Source: Maribacter sp. ACAM166 (lineage in GTDB: Bacteria; Bacteroidota; Bacteroidia; Flavobacteriales; Flavobacteriaceae). Taken from it: a stretch of DNA of 64,000 bases. The notes beneath the pieces were generated by a model. The model was not told the DNA's origin. It ran no database searches and saw only the letters and a program-made list of their open reading frames with translations. Positions 1 to 8,433 of this stretch are shown here, one piece after another (the first letter of the stretch is position 1; each line of letters begins with the position of its first letter). The DNA lies in contig NZ_VAUW01000004.1 in assembly GCF_005771495.1 (NCBI RefSeq), positions 62,001 to 126,000 of the forward strand, written 5' to 3'. The translations under genes and the position numbers were made by a program.

Positions 1-908
1 TAGACTTTTATAGTATATCCAGAAGCGGAGCTGCCCACGCTATCGAAATAGAAATCAATACGACCGAGGTGTACGCCAAAACAACCTACTTGGTTGACTA
101 GTACTTCACGACCAGTTGCATTGGTTATACTAGTAGGCTTTTCTAAGAACGTGTGGGTATGACCGCCAATAATCAAATCAGTATATTTAGTTCTTTGTGC
201 TAGTTTCAAATCATCTGGTTTTTCGGTAACCTCATAGTCATAGCCCAAATGAGAAAGGCAAATAACTAAATCACACTTTTCTTCTTGCTTTAGCTTATGT
301 TCCATATCGGTCGCCAATTCAAATGGGTCAAGATATTCGGTTTCTTTATAGAGTTGTCTGGTAACTAAACCGTCTAGTTTTATCCCTAATCCATATACAC
401 CAATTTTAATACCGTCTTGCTCATAAATTTTATAAGGTTGGGTAAAACCATTCAAATCCGTATTTGAAAAGTCATAATTAGAAGTAATAAAGTTGAATTT
501 AGCATGTGGCATTTGCGCTAAGAGGCCGTTAATTCCATTATCAAAATCATGGTTACCAATGGTGGTAGCATCATAATTGAGCATACTCATTAATTTGAAT
601 TCCAGTTCACCGCCGTAGAAGTTAAAATATGGGGTGCCTTGAAAAATATCGCCAGCATCAAAGAGTAGGGTATGGGGGTTTTCTTTTCGTATACTAGCTA
701 CCAAACCTGCCCTTCTTGCTAGGCCTCCCAATCCTGGGAAATCTGCATGATCATTAGGGAATGTATCTATATGGCTATGCACATCATTGGTGTGTAAAAT
801 GGTAATATGTTTTTTGGAAGATTGCGTACAGGAATTCAGTGCAAGACCGCCAAGGGATAAAAAGCTAGCAGATGCAGTGGTATTTCTTATAAATTTTCTT
901 CGTTCCAT
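1..908 (-). CDS. Metallophosphatase / 5'-nucleotidase N-terminal half (3' end at window edge)
   Basis: Catalytic half of a 5'-nucleotidase/UshA-type calcineurin-like phosphoesterase, expected to hydrolyse nucleotides or related phosphoesters outside the cytoplasm. Translating the minus strand from the ATG at 908 gives 302 residues with no stop, so only the last residue(s) or just the stop codon lie off the edge. The metal-binding motifs are all present: HTNDVHSH (D42, H44), FDAGDIFQG (D84), GNHDFD (N119, H120), a later SHLGYD and GGHTH. The N-terminus is ERRKFIR followed by a short hydrophobic stretch and LALNSC, which looks like a Tat signal ending in a lipobox (Cys27). The domain that normally follows in one chain is encoded by the gene at 910, whose stop lies one base from this start. 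Two separate genes for the halves is a common Bacteroidota arrangement. Confidence 0.9.
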   Translation of the reverse strand, partial: MERRKFIRNTTASASFLSLGGLALNSCTQSSKKHITILHTNDVHSHIDTFPNDHADFPGLGGLARRAGLVASIRKENPHTLLFDAGDIFQGTPYFNFYGGELEFKLMSMLNYDATTIGNHDFDNGINGLLAQMPHAKFNFITSNYDFSNTDLNGFTQPYKIYEQDGIKIGVYGLGIKLDGLVTRQLYKETEYLDPFELATDMEHKLKQEEKCDLVICLSHLGYDYEVTEKPDDLKLAQRTKYTDLIIGGHTHTFLEKPTSITNATGREVLVNQVGCFGVHLGRIDFYFDSVGSSASGYTIKV

Positions 909-909
909 A

Positions 910-1695
910 TTACTGTAGTTGATAGTATCTTAAGTCCACTGTAGGTGCTATGGTATCTTTTTTGGAAAAATAGTCAATCATAGCATTGCGTATTTTATAG
1001 TCCGTTTCGGTTTTGGAAAGGGCTTCCTTAAAAAAATTCATATTATCTCCGCCAGTGACTAAATAATCTGAAGTAGCTACAAAATAATTACGGTTCACAT
1101 CTAAAGGCTTTCCAGCAATTGTAAAGGTATTTAGCGTGTTATCCTTATTTAAAATCAATTGAATACCAGCAACAGGATGTGCCTGTTTCGACTTAATGAG
1201 GTAATCGACCATTTTTAAAAGTGTTTCACCTCTTAGTTCGACCACCACCACATCGTTTTCAAAGGGCATTACTTCATAAGCTGTTCTTGCTGTTACATTT
1301 CCTTTTGAGATAACAGAACGTATACCACCGTGGTTCAATAATACAAAATCTATATGGTGACCGGTGCGTTTGTTGAAAATAGGGTCGGTCTCAGTTAATA
1401 CGATATCTGCCATTAAGTTACCTGCAGTGGTATTGAATTTACCATCGCTTTTGGTGATGGTACTAGTTGCATAAGCCAGTGTACTATCTAGAATTTGTTC
1501 AACCCGATCGTGGTAGGGATTTATGAAGTTCTGAATTGAATCTATCGAGCTATAACTACTGTCTATAGGTATTTGTTTACCGGTTAGCTCTGTGAGATGC
1601 TCTTTCTGATTTTTACAAGACGCCAAAACAGATAAAGCAAAAAATATAACAAAATGTTTTATTTTTAAAATACTAAAGTGTTTTAACTTCGCCAT
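910..1695 (-). CDS. 5'-nucleotidase C-terminal domain lipoprotein
   Basis: Encodes the substrate-binding 5'-nucleotidase C-terminal domain as a stand-alone 261-residue protein. Family features are LNHGGIRS around residue 120, MPFEND, and YFVATSDYLVTGGDN near the end. The N-terminus is hydrophobic and ends in a lipobox (VLASC, cleavage before Cys), so it is probably a lipoprotein in the same compartment as its partner. It is the first gene of a two-gene minus-strand operon; one base separates its stop from the start of the metallophosphatase half at 908. Inference: the two products assemble into a working 5'-nucleotidase. It is divergent from the DUF6913-dapA operon across 45 bp that contain a perfect 9-bp inverted repeat. 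Confidence 0.9.
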   Translation of the reverse strand: MAKLKHFSILKIKHFVIFFALSVLASCKNQKEHLTELTGKQIPIDSSYSSIDSIQNFINPYHDRVEQILDSTLAYATSTITKSDGKFNTTAGNLMADIVLTETDPIFNKRTGHHIDFVLLNHGGIRSVISKGNVTARTAYEVMPFENDVVVVELRGETLLKMVDYLIKSKQAHPVAGIQLILNKDNTLNTFTIAGKPLDVNRNYFVATSDYLVTGGDNMNFFKEALSKTETDYKIRNAMIDYFSKKDTIAPTVDLRYYQLQ

Positions 1696-1713
1696 AGAGT
1701 TGCAGGGATATTA

Positions 1714-1735
1714 TTTACATTTGTGTAAATGTAAA
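1714..1735. promoter_or_regulatory. 9-bp perfect inverted repeat in divergent promoter region
   Basis: TTTACATTT, a 4-base spacer GTGT, then AAATGTAAA: perfect 9-bp arms within the 45-bp gap between two divergent operons. A TAnnTTTG match (TACATTTG, 1716-1723, plus strand) lies inside it, so a bound protein would cover the -7 element. There is no T-run, so it is unlikely to be a terminator. Its role as an operator is inference. Confidence 0.45.
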
Positions 1736-1740
1736 AATAC

Positions 1741-2274
1741 ATGTTTTTAAAAGGAATTAAGGACAAGTTTAAACAGAAATCTGGCCGTAAATTATTAAAA
1801 AAATTATTAGCCAAACCTGTGCCTGTACTGCGTGAGAATAAGGGTGTACGTTCATTAGGCTGTATTGTAGATTTGGATAAATTTGAAAAATCTGAGTTGT
1901 TTTATCAATTTCAAGAAGAGTTTTCATTACGCCCAAATGCAGTGAAAATTATTGGGTATAAACGTTTTTATGACAAGAACTCGCCCTACGCTACACCTGT
2001 TTTTTCAGACAAGGATTTAGGATGGAACGGTAAAATAGAAAATAGTTATGCCCTTGAATTTTTGGGTAGGGAATATGACCTTTTAGTGAATTATTATGAT
2101 GAAGATAGCTTATTGTTGAATTTAATGACAGTAAAAACAAAAGCGCGTTTAAAAGTAGGTTTTAAAGAAGTAGGTCCATTATATAACGATTTGATTTTTG
2201 ACACGCCCCTAAAAGAGTTTCAGGCCTTTAAAAAAGAACTGAAAAAGTATTTGGGCATTTTTAAGGAAATTTAA
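1741..2274 (+). CDS. DUF6913 family protein
   Basis: 177-residue cytoplasmic protein with a very basic N-terminus (residues 1-30, rich in Lys), no signal peptide and no membrane segment. It resembles the DUF6913 proteins found immediately upstream of dapA in Flavobacteriaceae; that assignment is from recall of the family and its context. No catalytic motif is visible and the function is unknown. The dapA start is 2 bases after its stop, so the two are translationally close and surely co-transcribed. Its own ATG lies only 5 bases after the inverted repeat at 1714-1735, implying a very short leader if the -7 match there is real. Confidence 0.7.
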   Translation: MFLKGIKDKFKQKSGRKLLKKLLAKPVPVLRENKGVRSLGCIVDLDKFEKSELFYQFQEEFSLRPNAVKIIGYKRFYDKNSPYATPVFSDKDLGWNGKIENSYALEFLGREYDLLVNYYDEDSLLLNLMTVKTKARLKVGFKEVGPLYNDLIFDTPLKEFQAFKKELKKYLGIFKEI

Positions 2275-2276
2275 CT

Positions 2277-3167
2277 ATGAAAGAATTACAAGGAGTAGGA
2301 GTTGCATTAATTACACCGTTTAAGGAAGATGGTTCAGTAGATGTTCTTGCTCTTAAAAAAGTAGTAGCATATAATATCGAAGGCAATATTGATTATTTAG
2401 TAGTGCTGGGCACTACAGCAGAGTCAGTAACCCTTAGCAAGACAGAAAAACAATTGGTTATGGATACCGTAGTAGAGGCCAATACGGGCATTTTACCTTT
2501 GGTTATCGGCGTAGGTGGTAACAATACCATGGGCTTGGTTGAGGAATTGAAAAGCTTAGACTTATCTGCCTATTGCGCAATCCTATCTGTTTCTCCGTAT
2601 TATAATAGGCCTACGCAAGAAGGTATTTATGAGCATTTTAAGGCACTTTCAAAAGCATCACCCTTACCAATAATACTATATAACGTACCGGGTCGTACAG
2701 GAAGTAATATGTTGCCCGATACTGTAGTACGCTTGGCTAAAAATTTTACAAATATCGTCGCTGTAAAGGAAGCTTGTGGCAACATGACGCAGGTGTTGGA
2801 ACTAATTGCCAAAAGACCTGAAGGATTCTTTGTGCTGTCTGGTGACGATATCACCGCATTACCGACTATTGTTGCAGGTGGTGATGGTGTGATTTCAGTA
2901 ATCGGACAAGGATTGCCTACAGAATTCTCAAAAATGGTACATGAAGGTTTGAATGGAAATGTTGATGAAGCCTATATCCATCATAACAGAATGCAAGATG
3001 GAATGCATCTTATTTTTGAAGAAGGAAACCCAGCGGGTATTAAAATTATTTTTGAATACTTGGACATATCCAAGCCATATGTACGCTTGCCCTTAATGCG
3101 TGCCAGTGATGCATTAAAACACAGAATAATTTCCTTTATGGAATCGGTGGTTCGTATACCTGCATAG
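2277..3167 (+). CDS. dapA: 4-hydroxy-tetrahydrodipicolinate synthase
   Basis: Condenses pyruvate with aspartate-4-semialdehyde, the first committed step of the diaminopimelate/lysine pathway, in the cytoplasm. The 296-residue TIM barrel has the usual length. Visible active-site features are GTTAES (T46, T47), the tyrosine in ILYNVPGRT (Y135) and the Schiff-base lysine in VAVKEA (K164); GGDGVIS follows further on. It is translationally close to the DUF6913 gene (2-base gap). Nothing unusual is seen in the coding sequence. Confidence 0.97.
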   Translation: MKELQGVGVALITPFKEDGSVDVLALKKVVAYNIEGNIDYLVVLGTTAESVTLSKTEKQLVMDTVVEANTGILPLVIGVGGNNTMGLVEELKSLDLSAYCAILSVSPYYNRPTQEGIYEHFKALSKASPLPIILYNVPGRTGSNMLPDTVVRLAKNFTNIVAVKEACGNMTQVLELIAKRPEGFFVLSGDDITALPTIVAGGDGVISVIGQGLPTEFSKMVHEGLNGNVDEAYIHHNRMQDGMHLIFEEGNPAGIKIIFEYLDISKPYVRLPLMRASDALKHRIISFMESVVRIPA

Positions 3168-3261
3168 TTTTCGTTAAATCTATTATAAAAGGGACTTTTT
3201 TGCCGCATAAAGCCTGTATTTTTATTGGTTTAAAATGTTTTTTAAATCCATTGATAATCAC

Positions 3262-3269
3262 TAATTTTG
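3262..3269 (+). promoter_or_regulatory. -7 promoter element for bamD operon
   Basis: TAATTTTG matches the Bacteroidota -7 consensus TAnnTTTG. No TTG is found at the expected -33 distance (the best there is TTT). Transcription starting a few bases downstream would place the ATG at 3274 at the RNA 5' end, which favours the in-frame ATG at 3286 as the bamD start. Confidence 0.5.
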
Positions 3270-3285
3270 CAGAATGTTTTTTAAA

Positions 3286-4107
3286 ATGAGGAGAGTTTTC
3301 CCAATACTATTAATTGCCATTGCGTTACAATCGTGTAGCGAGTACCAAAAAGTGCTCAAGAACGATGATGTAAAAGCGAAGTATGAGTTGGCAGAAAAAT
3401 TTTATAAAGAAGGTGATTACAAAAGGGCCAACCGATTGTATGAGCAGATTGCACCAAAATATGTGGGTAAACCGCAAGGTGAGCGGGTGATGTTCTTTCT
3501 TTCTAATAGTTATTTTAAACGCGGAGATTATAATATGGCGGGCTATCAGTTTGAGCGTTTTATCAAATCCTATCCTAAAAGTGATAAGGTCGTTGAGTCA
3601 TCATTTTTAGGTGCGAAAAGCTATTATAAATTATCTCCAGAATATTCTTTAGATCAGACAGATACTGATAAAGCATTGTTGAAGCTTCAAAATTTTATTA
3701 ATGCATATTCTGAATCTGAATATTTTGCAGAAGCTAATAAAATGGCAAAGGAGCTTACCACCAAAAAAGAACGTAAGTCCTATGAAATAGTCCAACAGTA
3801 TAATAAAATAGGGGAATTTAATTATGACATGCTGAAATCTGCGGTTACGGCAAGTGATAATTTTGTTTCGGATAATCCAGGTTCTATCTACAGGGAAGAT
3901 GCATTGTTTATAAAAATGGATGCATTGACTCATATGGCTATGAATAGTTTTGAGAGTTTAAAAGAAGAGCGGTTGAAAGATGCCAAAGCAGCGTATACCG
4001 TTCTTAAGAAAAGATATCCGGAATCTAAATTTGATATAAAAGCTACCAATCTTTTGGAAAAAATAGATAGGGAATTACAACGGTTGCAAGCTGTTGAATC
4101 AAAATAA
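3286..4107 (+). CDS. bamD: Outer membrane protein assembly factor BamD
   Basis: Periplasmic-facing lipoprotein of the BAM complex, which folds beta-barrel proteins into the outer membrane. From the ATG at 3286 it is 273 residues with a short signal peptide ending in LQSC (Cys17). TPR-like helical repeats follow, including FYKEGDYKRANRLYEQI and YFKRGDYNMAGYQFERF, as in the BamD/YfiO family. An alternative ATG at 3274 adds four residues but would sit next to the predicted transcription start. It is the first gene of a probable operon with rpoZ, coaBC, the PorD-like gene and perhaps recN. Confidence 0.92.
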   Translation: MRRVFPILLIAIALQSCSEYQKVLKNDDVKAKYELAEKFYKEGDYKRANRLYEQIAPKYVGKPQGERVMFFLSNSYFKRGDYNMAGYQFERFIKSYPKSDKVVESSFLGAKSYYKLSPEYSLDQTDTDKALLKLQNFINAYSESEYFAEANKMAKELTTKKERKSYEIVQQYNKIGEFNYDMLKSAVTASDNFVSDNPGSIYREDALFIKMDALTHMAMNSFESLKEERLKDAKAAYTVLKKRYPESKFDIKATNLLEKIDRELQRLQAVESK

Positions 4108-4119
4108 TTAACTTATATT

Positions 4120-4452
4120 ATGAATATGAACGATTTAAAAAACTCTAAGGCAGCAGTATCTACGGTAACTATTAACCGTAACGAGTTCGACAAGCCTACC
4201 GAGAATATTTATGAAGCTATTTCAATTACTGCAAAACGTGCTGTTCAGATTAATTCTGAAATAAAAAAAGAGCTCTTAGAGAAGTTGGAAGAATTTGCTA
4301 CCTATAGTGATAGCCTTGAAGAGGTTTTCGAAAACAAAGAGCAAATTGAAGTTTCAAAGTTCTATGAAAAATTACCTAAGCCTCATGCTATGGCAGTAGA
4401 GGAGTGGTTGATGGACAAAATATACCACAGAAATACCGAAAAAGACGCATAA
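4120..4452 (+). CDS. rpoZ: DNA-directed RNA polymerase subunit omega
   Basis: 110-residue small RNA polymerase subunit of the Rpb6/omega family, aiding assembly and stability of the core enzyme. The segment NIYEAISITAKRAVQI (about residues 29-44) matches the conserved omega region; the C-terminal part is a charged helix typical of the Bacteroidota form. It lies 12 bases after bamD and 5 bases before the chosen coaBC start, in the conserved flavobacterial order bamD-rpoZ-coaBC. Confidence 0.88.
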   Translation: MNMNDLKNSKAAVSTVTINRNEFDKPTENIYEAISITAKRAVQINSEIKKELLEKLEEFATYSDSLEEVFENKEQIEVSKFYEKLPKPHAMAVEEWLMDKIYHRNTEKDA

Positions 4453-4457
4453 GGAAT

Positions 4458-5663
4458 ATGTTGAACGGCAAAAACGTCCTTTTAGGGGTAACCGGAGGCA
4501 TTGCTGCTTATAAAACAACATTCTTAGTTCGTTTATTCATAAAAGCTGGCGCTAACGTTAAGGTTATACTTACCGATAGTGCCAGTTCTTTTGTTTCTCC
4601 ACTTACCTTGGCGACATTGTCCAAGAACCCTGTAATATCCAATTTTGTAAAATCTGAGGAGAATACCATAGCGTGGAATAATCATGTGGAATTTGGTCTG
4701 TGGGCAGATCTTATACTAATTGCCCCAGCAACAGCAAATACAATGTCTAAAATGGCATCAGGTACATGTGATAATCTTTTATTGGCAACGTACTTATCTG
4801 CCAAATGTCCTGTTTTTGTAGCACCTGCAATGGATTTGGATATGTATAAGCATCCGAGCACTAAAAGTTCTTTGGATGCATTAGCTTCTTTTGGAAATAA
4901 TATTATACCTGCAACAAGTGGGGAACTTGCTAGCGGACTTCACGGTGAAGGAAGAATGGCGGAACCTGAGGATATAATTGAGTTTATAAAAAAACAACTG
5001 GTATCAGGTTTGTCCTTGTCAGGCAAAAAGGTGTTAATTACTGCAGGGCCTACGTATGAAGCTATAGATCCAGTACGGTTTATAGGAAATCATTCTTCAG
5101 GATTAATGGGTTTTGAGCTCGCTAGAACAGCAGCCAATTTAGGTGCAGAAGTGTATTTGGTTACTGGTCCTACACATTTGATAATTGCACATAATAATGT
5201 ACATGTAATCAATGTTGTTTCTGCTGATGATATGTATCATAGTACCCAAATGTACTTTGAGAATGCTGATATTGTTATTTGTGCCGCAGCAGTGGCCGAT
5301 TATAGGCCAAAATCTGTTGCCGAACAGAAAATTAAAAAATCTGATGAGAACCTCACGTTAGAACTTGTTAAGAACAGAGATATTCTAATGACTTTAGGGG
5401 AACATAAGAAAAATCAATATCTAGTTGGTTTTGCCTTGGAGACCGAAAATGAGGTTCAAAATGCCATAGGTAAGCTAAAGCGTAAAAATTTAGATGCCAT
5501 AGTGCTAAATTCTATGCAAGACAAAGGTGCTGGATTTGGTGGTACTACCAATAAAATTTCTTTTATAGATACCAATTCTACCATAACTGCGTTTGAACTT
5601 AAGACCAAGGCAGAAGTTGCCGTGGACATCTTTAATGAAATTATCAAAAGACGGTATGCCTAA
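4458..5663 (+). CDS. coaBC: Bifunctional phosphopantothenoylcysteine decarboxylase / phosphopantothenate-cysteine ligase
   Basis: Makes 4'-phosphopantetheine from phosphopantothenate and cysteine in coenzyme A synthesis. The start at 4458 is chosen because it is preceded by AAGGAA and opens with MLNGKNVLLGVTGGIAAYK, the family N-terminus; the longer frame overlaps rpoZ. The CoaC flavoprotein domain covers about residues 1-180 (GGIAAYK, APATANT, PAMDLDMY), and the CoaB ligase domain follows, with ITAGPTYEAIDPVRFIGN and AAVADYRP. Length 401 residues is normal. It overlaps the next gene by 8 bases. coaE, the last CoA step, is also in this window at 11265. Confidence 0.95.
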   Translation: MLNGKNVLLGVTGGIAAYKTTFLVRLFIKAGANVKVILTDSASSFVSPLTLATLSKNPVISNFVKSEENTIAWNNHVEFGLWADLILIAPATANTMSKMASGTCDNLLLATYLSAKCPVFVAPAMDLDMYKHPSTKSSLDALASFGNNIIPATSGELASGLHGEGRMAEPEDIIEFIKKQLVSGLSLSGKKVLITAGPTYEAIDPVRFIGNHSSGLMGFELARTAANLGAEVYLVTGPTHLIIAHNNVHVINVVSADDMYHSTQMYFENADIVICAAAVADYRPKSVAEQKIKKSDENLTLELVKNRDILMTLGEHKKNQYLVGFALETENEVQNAIGKLKRKNLDAIVLNSMQDKGAGFGGTTNKISFIDTNSTITAFELKTKAEVAVDIFNEIIKRRYA

Positions 5664-6549
5664 GTTTGTTTTTTTACTATTTTTCTGCTTCATAAGTTTT
5701 ACGTCCATGGCGCAGGAATTGACCTGTACCGTTACTGTAAATTCCGACCAGTTATCGCAAGGAGACCTTCAGGTATTTAAAACGTTAGAACGTTCGTTAA
5801 CTGATTTTATAAATAAGTCTAAATGGACCAACAGGGTCTATAAGGAGAATGAACGCATAAATGCACAAATGTTCATTACCATAACAGAATATGAATCTAA
5901 TCGGTTTAAGGGTACTATTCAGATACAGTCCTCAAGACCTGTTTATAATACCTCGTATTCTACACCAGTATTTAATTATAAAGACAATCAACTCAATTTT
6001 CAGTACATCGAATTTCAGCCGTTAATTTTTAATGATAACCAATTCGAATCTAATTTAGTAAGTGTACTTTCATACTATGCCTATATTATTTTAGGCCTTG
6101 ATGCCGATACGTTCTCTTTAGAAGGCGGCACTGAATTTTACCGAAAGGCTCAAAATATCGTAACCTTAGCACAGGGTAGTAATTCTTCTGGATGGAGCCA
6201 ATCTGCAGATTCCAACCGTAGTCGATTCGAATTAGTAGACAACCTGTTATCAAATACATACAGGGAGTATCGTATAGCCATGTACAATTACCATAGAAAG
6301 GGTTTAGATATTATGCCAGATAATAATAGTACTGGCAAACAGGTCATTGCAGGAACCATGAATCTTTTTCAGACCATGATTAACAGGAGGCCGAATGCCT
6401 TTTTGATTTCTACGTTCTTTGATGCAAAGTCAGAAGAAATTCTGAATATATTTTCAGACGGTCCAAAAGTTGATATCGTAAAATTGAAAGAAACCCTTAA
6501 TAAAATTGCACCATTGTACGCTAGTACATGGAACGATATTAAATATTGA
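5656..6549 (+). CDS. DUF4835 family protein (Type IX secretion PorD-like)
   Basis: 297-residue exported protein. The chosen ATG at 5656 overlaps the end of coaBC and gives a clean signal peptide (about residues 1-19, ending SMAQ). An in-frame ATG at 5635 would add seven residues. The mature protein has the DUF4835 pattern, a beta-rich start followed by a region with EGGTEFYRKAQNI and MINRRPNAFL. DUF4835 proteins are named PorD-like in Type IX secretion work; I rely on recall for that link. Its position between coaBC and recN is the usual one in Flavobacteriaceae. A structural or assembly role in the cell envelope is inferred. Confidence 0.8.
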   Translation: MPKFVFLLFFCFISFTSMAQELTCTVTVNSDQLSQGDLQVFKTLERSLTDFINKSKWTNRVYKENERINAQMFITITEYESNRFKGTIQIQSSRPVYNTSYSTPVFNYKDNQLNFQYIEFQPLIFNDNQFESNLVSVLSYYAYIILGLDADTFSLEGGTEFYRKAQNIVTLAQGSNSSGWSQSADSNRSRFELVDNLLSNTYREYRIAMYNYHRKGLDIMPDNNSTGKQVIAGTMNLFQTMINRRPNAFLISTFFDAKSEEILNIFSDGPKVDIVKLKETLNKIAPLYASTWNDIKY

Positions 6550-6570
6550 ACCTTTTTTCAACACGTAATA

Positions 6571-6591
6571 TAGATTACCTTTGTTAATCTA
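6571..6591 (+). promoter_or_regulatory. recN -7 element overlapped by a 7-bp inverted repeat
   Basis: TACCTTTG at 6576-6583 fits the Bacteroidota -7 consensus. It is framed by TAGATTA (6571-6577) and TAATCTA (6585-6591), perfect 7-bp arms around a 7-base spacer. A protein bound here would block transcription of recN, which starts 13 bases downstream. Operator function is inference. Confidence 0.45.
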
Positions 6592-6603
6592 AAATTCTGA
6601 AAC

Positions 6604-8271
6604 GTGCTTTCAACCCTCTCCATTACAAATTATGCATTAATCGATAGTCTAGTAGTAGGCTTCGATAAAGGTTTTACAGTGATTACAGGTGAAACTGGTG
6701 CAGGTAAATCTATTTTGCTTGGCGGTCTATCATTAGTGTTGGGTAAACGGGCAGATTTATCCTCATTGAGAGTAAAGAATGAAAAATGCATTATTGAGGG
6801 GCTATTTAAAATTGACACCTACGGACTTCAGCAGTTTTTTGAAGAAAATGACCTAGATTATGATATTAACACGGTCATTAGACGAGAGATATTGCCCAGT
6901 GGTAAATCTAGAGCCTTTATCAATGATACCCCCGTTACCTTAGATGTACTGTCTAGATTGGGAGAAAATCTTATCGATATTCATTCGCAGCATCAGACGA
7001 TACAGCTTACTGAAAATGATTTTCAATTAAAATTGGTAGATGCATTAGCTGAAAATCAGAAGAGATTAGCGGTTTATGTGAAAGGATTAAAAACCTATCG
7101 CAAGGCACAAAAAGAATTGGAAGGTCTAATTGAAGTGCAAACTACCGCAAATAAGGAACAAGATTATAATTCTTTTCTGTTGACAGAACTTGAGAAAGCA
7201 CCTTTAAAAGAGGGGATTGTTGAAGCGTTGGAAGAAGAGTATGAGCAGCTCAATAATGTAGAACTGATAATGGAACAGTTATCAAAAGGAGACCAATTGT
7301 TTAATGATGAGCAAATTGGTGTTTTGCCTTTGGTAACCGAAATGCGACAATCCTTATCGAAATTAGTCGAATTTGGATCTAATTATAAAGAGTTATACCA
7401 ACGGGTTCAATCAGTTCTAATAGAATTAGACGATGTCAATTCAGAATTACAACGTTTACAAGAAGGAGTAGAAGTAAACCCTGATGCCTTAAAAGAGGTA
7501 AACGGAAAGTTACAGTTGTTATACAACTTGTTGAAAAAGCATAACGTAAATGAAGTCTCAGAATTGATTTCTATCAAGAATGAACTTTCGAATAAATTAT
7601 TTGAAACAGCACATTTAGACGAGAAAATAGCTTTGAAAACGAGAGAACTGCAGGATATGGAATCTATTTTAGAGGAACAATCTGTAGTGTTACGAGAAAA
7701 GCGAAATACGGTCATACCAGAGTTACAATCGAAACTAAAATCAGATTTGACCCAATTGGGAATGCCTAATGCCTCTTTTGAAATCAGCTTAAGCCCAACT
7801 GATACCTTCACCATAACTGGAATGGACGAACTTTTATTTTTATTTACTGCGAATAGAGGAGGTAGTTATGGTGAATTAAAAAAGGTGGCTTCCGGTGGAG
7901 AATTATCTAGAATCATGCTGGTTATAAAGGCGATTCTTGCCAAATATGAAAAATTACCTACCATTATGTTCGATGAAATCGATACTGGAGTGTCCGGTGA
8001 AATTTCAAATAGAATGGCAGATATTATGAAAGACATGAGCGCTGACTTGCAAGTCTTTTCAATAACTCATTTACCACAGGTCGCATCCAAAGGAAACCAT
8101 CACTTTAAAGTATTCAAAACAGAAGGAGCTGAGCGTACGATGACTAATATGAAAAAACTAACCAATGATGAGCGTGTAGTTGAACTGGCGCATATGTTGG
8201 ATGGTAAGGACTTGTCCGATTCCGCATTGGCTCATGCAAAACAACTTTTGAATCCCTCATTAAAAGTTTGA
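6604..8271 (+). CDS. recN: DNA repair protein RecN
   Basis: SMC-like ATPase acting in double-strand break repair. Length 555 residues is normal. The Walker A motif GETGAGKS is near residue 30, the central part is a long charged coiled coil (about 160-380), and the C-terminus carries the ABC signature VASGGELSR followed by IMFDEIDTGVSG (Walker B). The start codon is GTG at 6604; the resulting MLSTLSITNYALIDS matches the family N-terminus, so no upstream start is needed. It has its own -7 element in the 54-base gap after the PorD-like gene, so it can be transcribed separately. Confidence 0.96.
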   Translation: MLSTLSITNYALIDSLVVGFDKGFTVITGETGAGKSILLGGLSLVLGKRADLSSLRVKNEKCIIEGLFKIDTYGLQQFFEENDLDYDINTVIRREILPSGKSRAFINDTPVTLDVLSRLGENLIDIHSQHQTIQLTENDFQLKLVDALAENQKRLAVYVKGLKTYRKAQKELEGLIEVQTTANKEQDYNSFLLTELEKAPLKEGIVEALEEEYEQLNNVELIMEQLSKGDQLFNDEQIGVLPLVTEMRQSLSKLVEFGSNYKELYQRVQSVLIELDDVNSELQRLQEGVEVNPDALKEVNGKLQLLYNLLKKHNVNEVSELISIKNELSNKLFETAHLDEKIALKTRELQDMESILEEQSVVLREKRNTVIPELQSKLKSDLTQLGMPNASFEISLSPTDTFTITGMDELLFLFTANRGGSYGELKKVASGGELSRIMLVIKAILAKYEKLPTIMFDEIDTGVSGEISNRMADIMKDMSADLQVFSITHLPQVASKGNHHFKVFKTEGAERTMTNMKKLTNDERVVELAHMLDGKDLSDSALAHAKQLLNPSLKV

Positions 8272-8395
8272 TTGTTGGAGGCTTATTTCGAAATTGTAAA
8301 ATTATTTTCTGAATGCATACTTCGTAAACTTGCCCTGAGGTTTTTGAATTAGGGTTTTTACTATGCGCTACAATTCGGTTTTAACATATTTTAGA

Positions 8396-8403
8396 TATCT
8401 TTG
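8396..8403 (+). promoter_or_regulatory. -7 promoter element for fabI
   Basis: TATCTTTG matches TAnnTTTG and lies 30 bases upstream of the fabI ATG. The -33 region has TTC rather than TTG at the expected spacing, so the match is partial. Confidence 0.45.
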
Positions 8404-8433
8404 AATTATAACTAAACAATAGAATCAACTATC

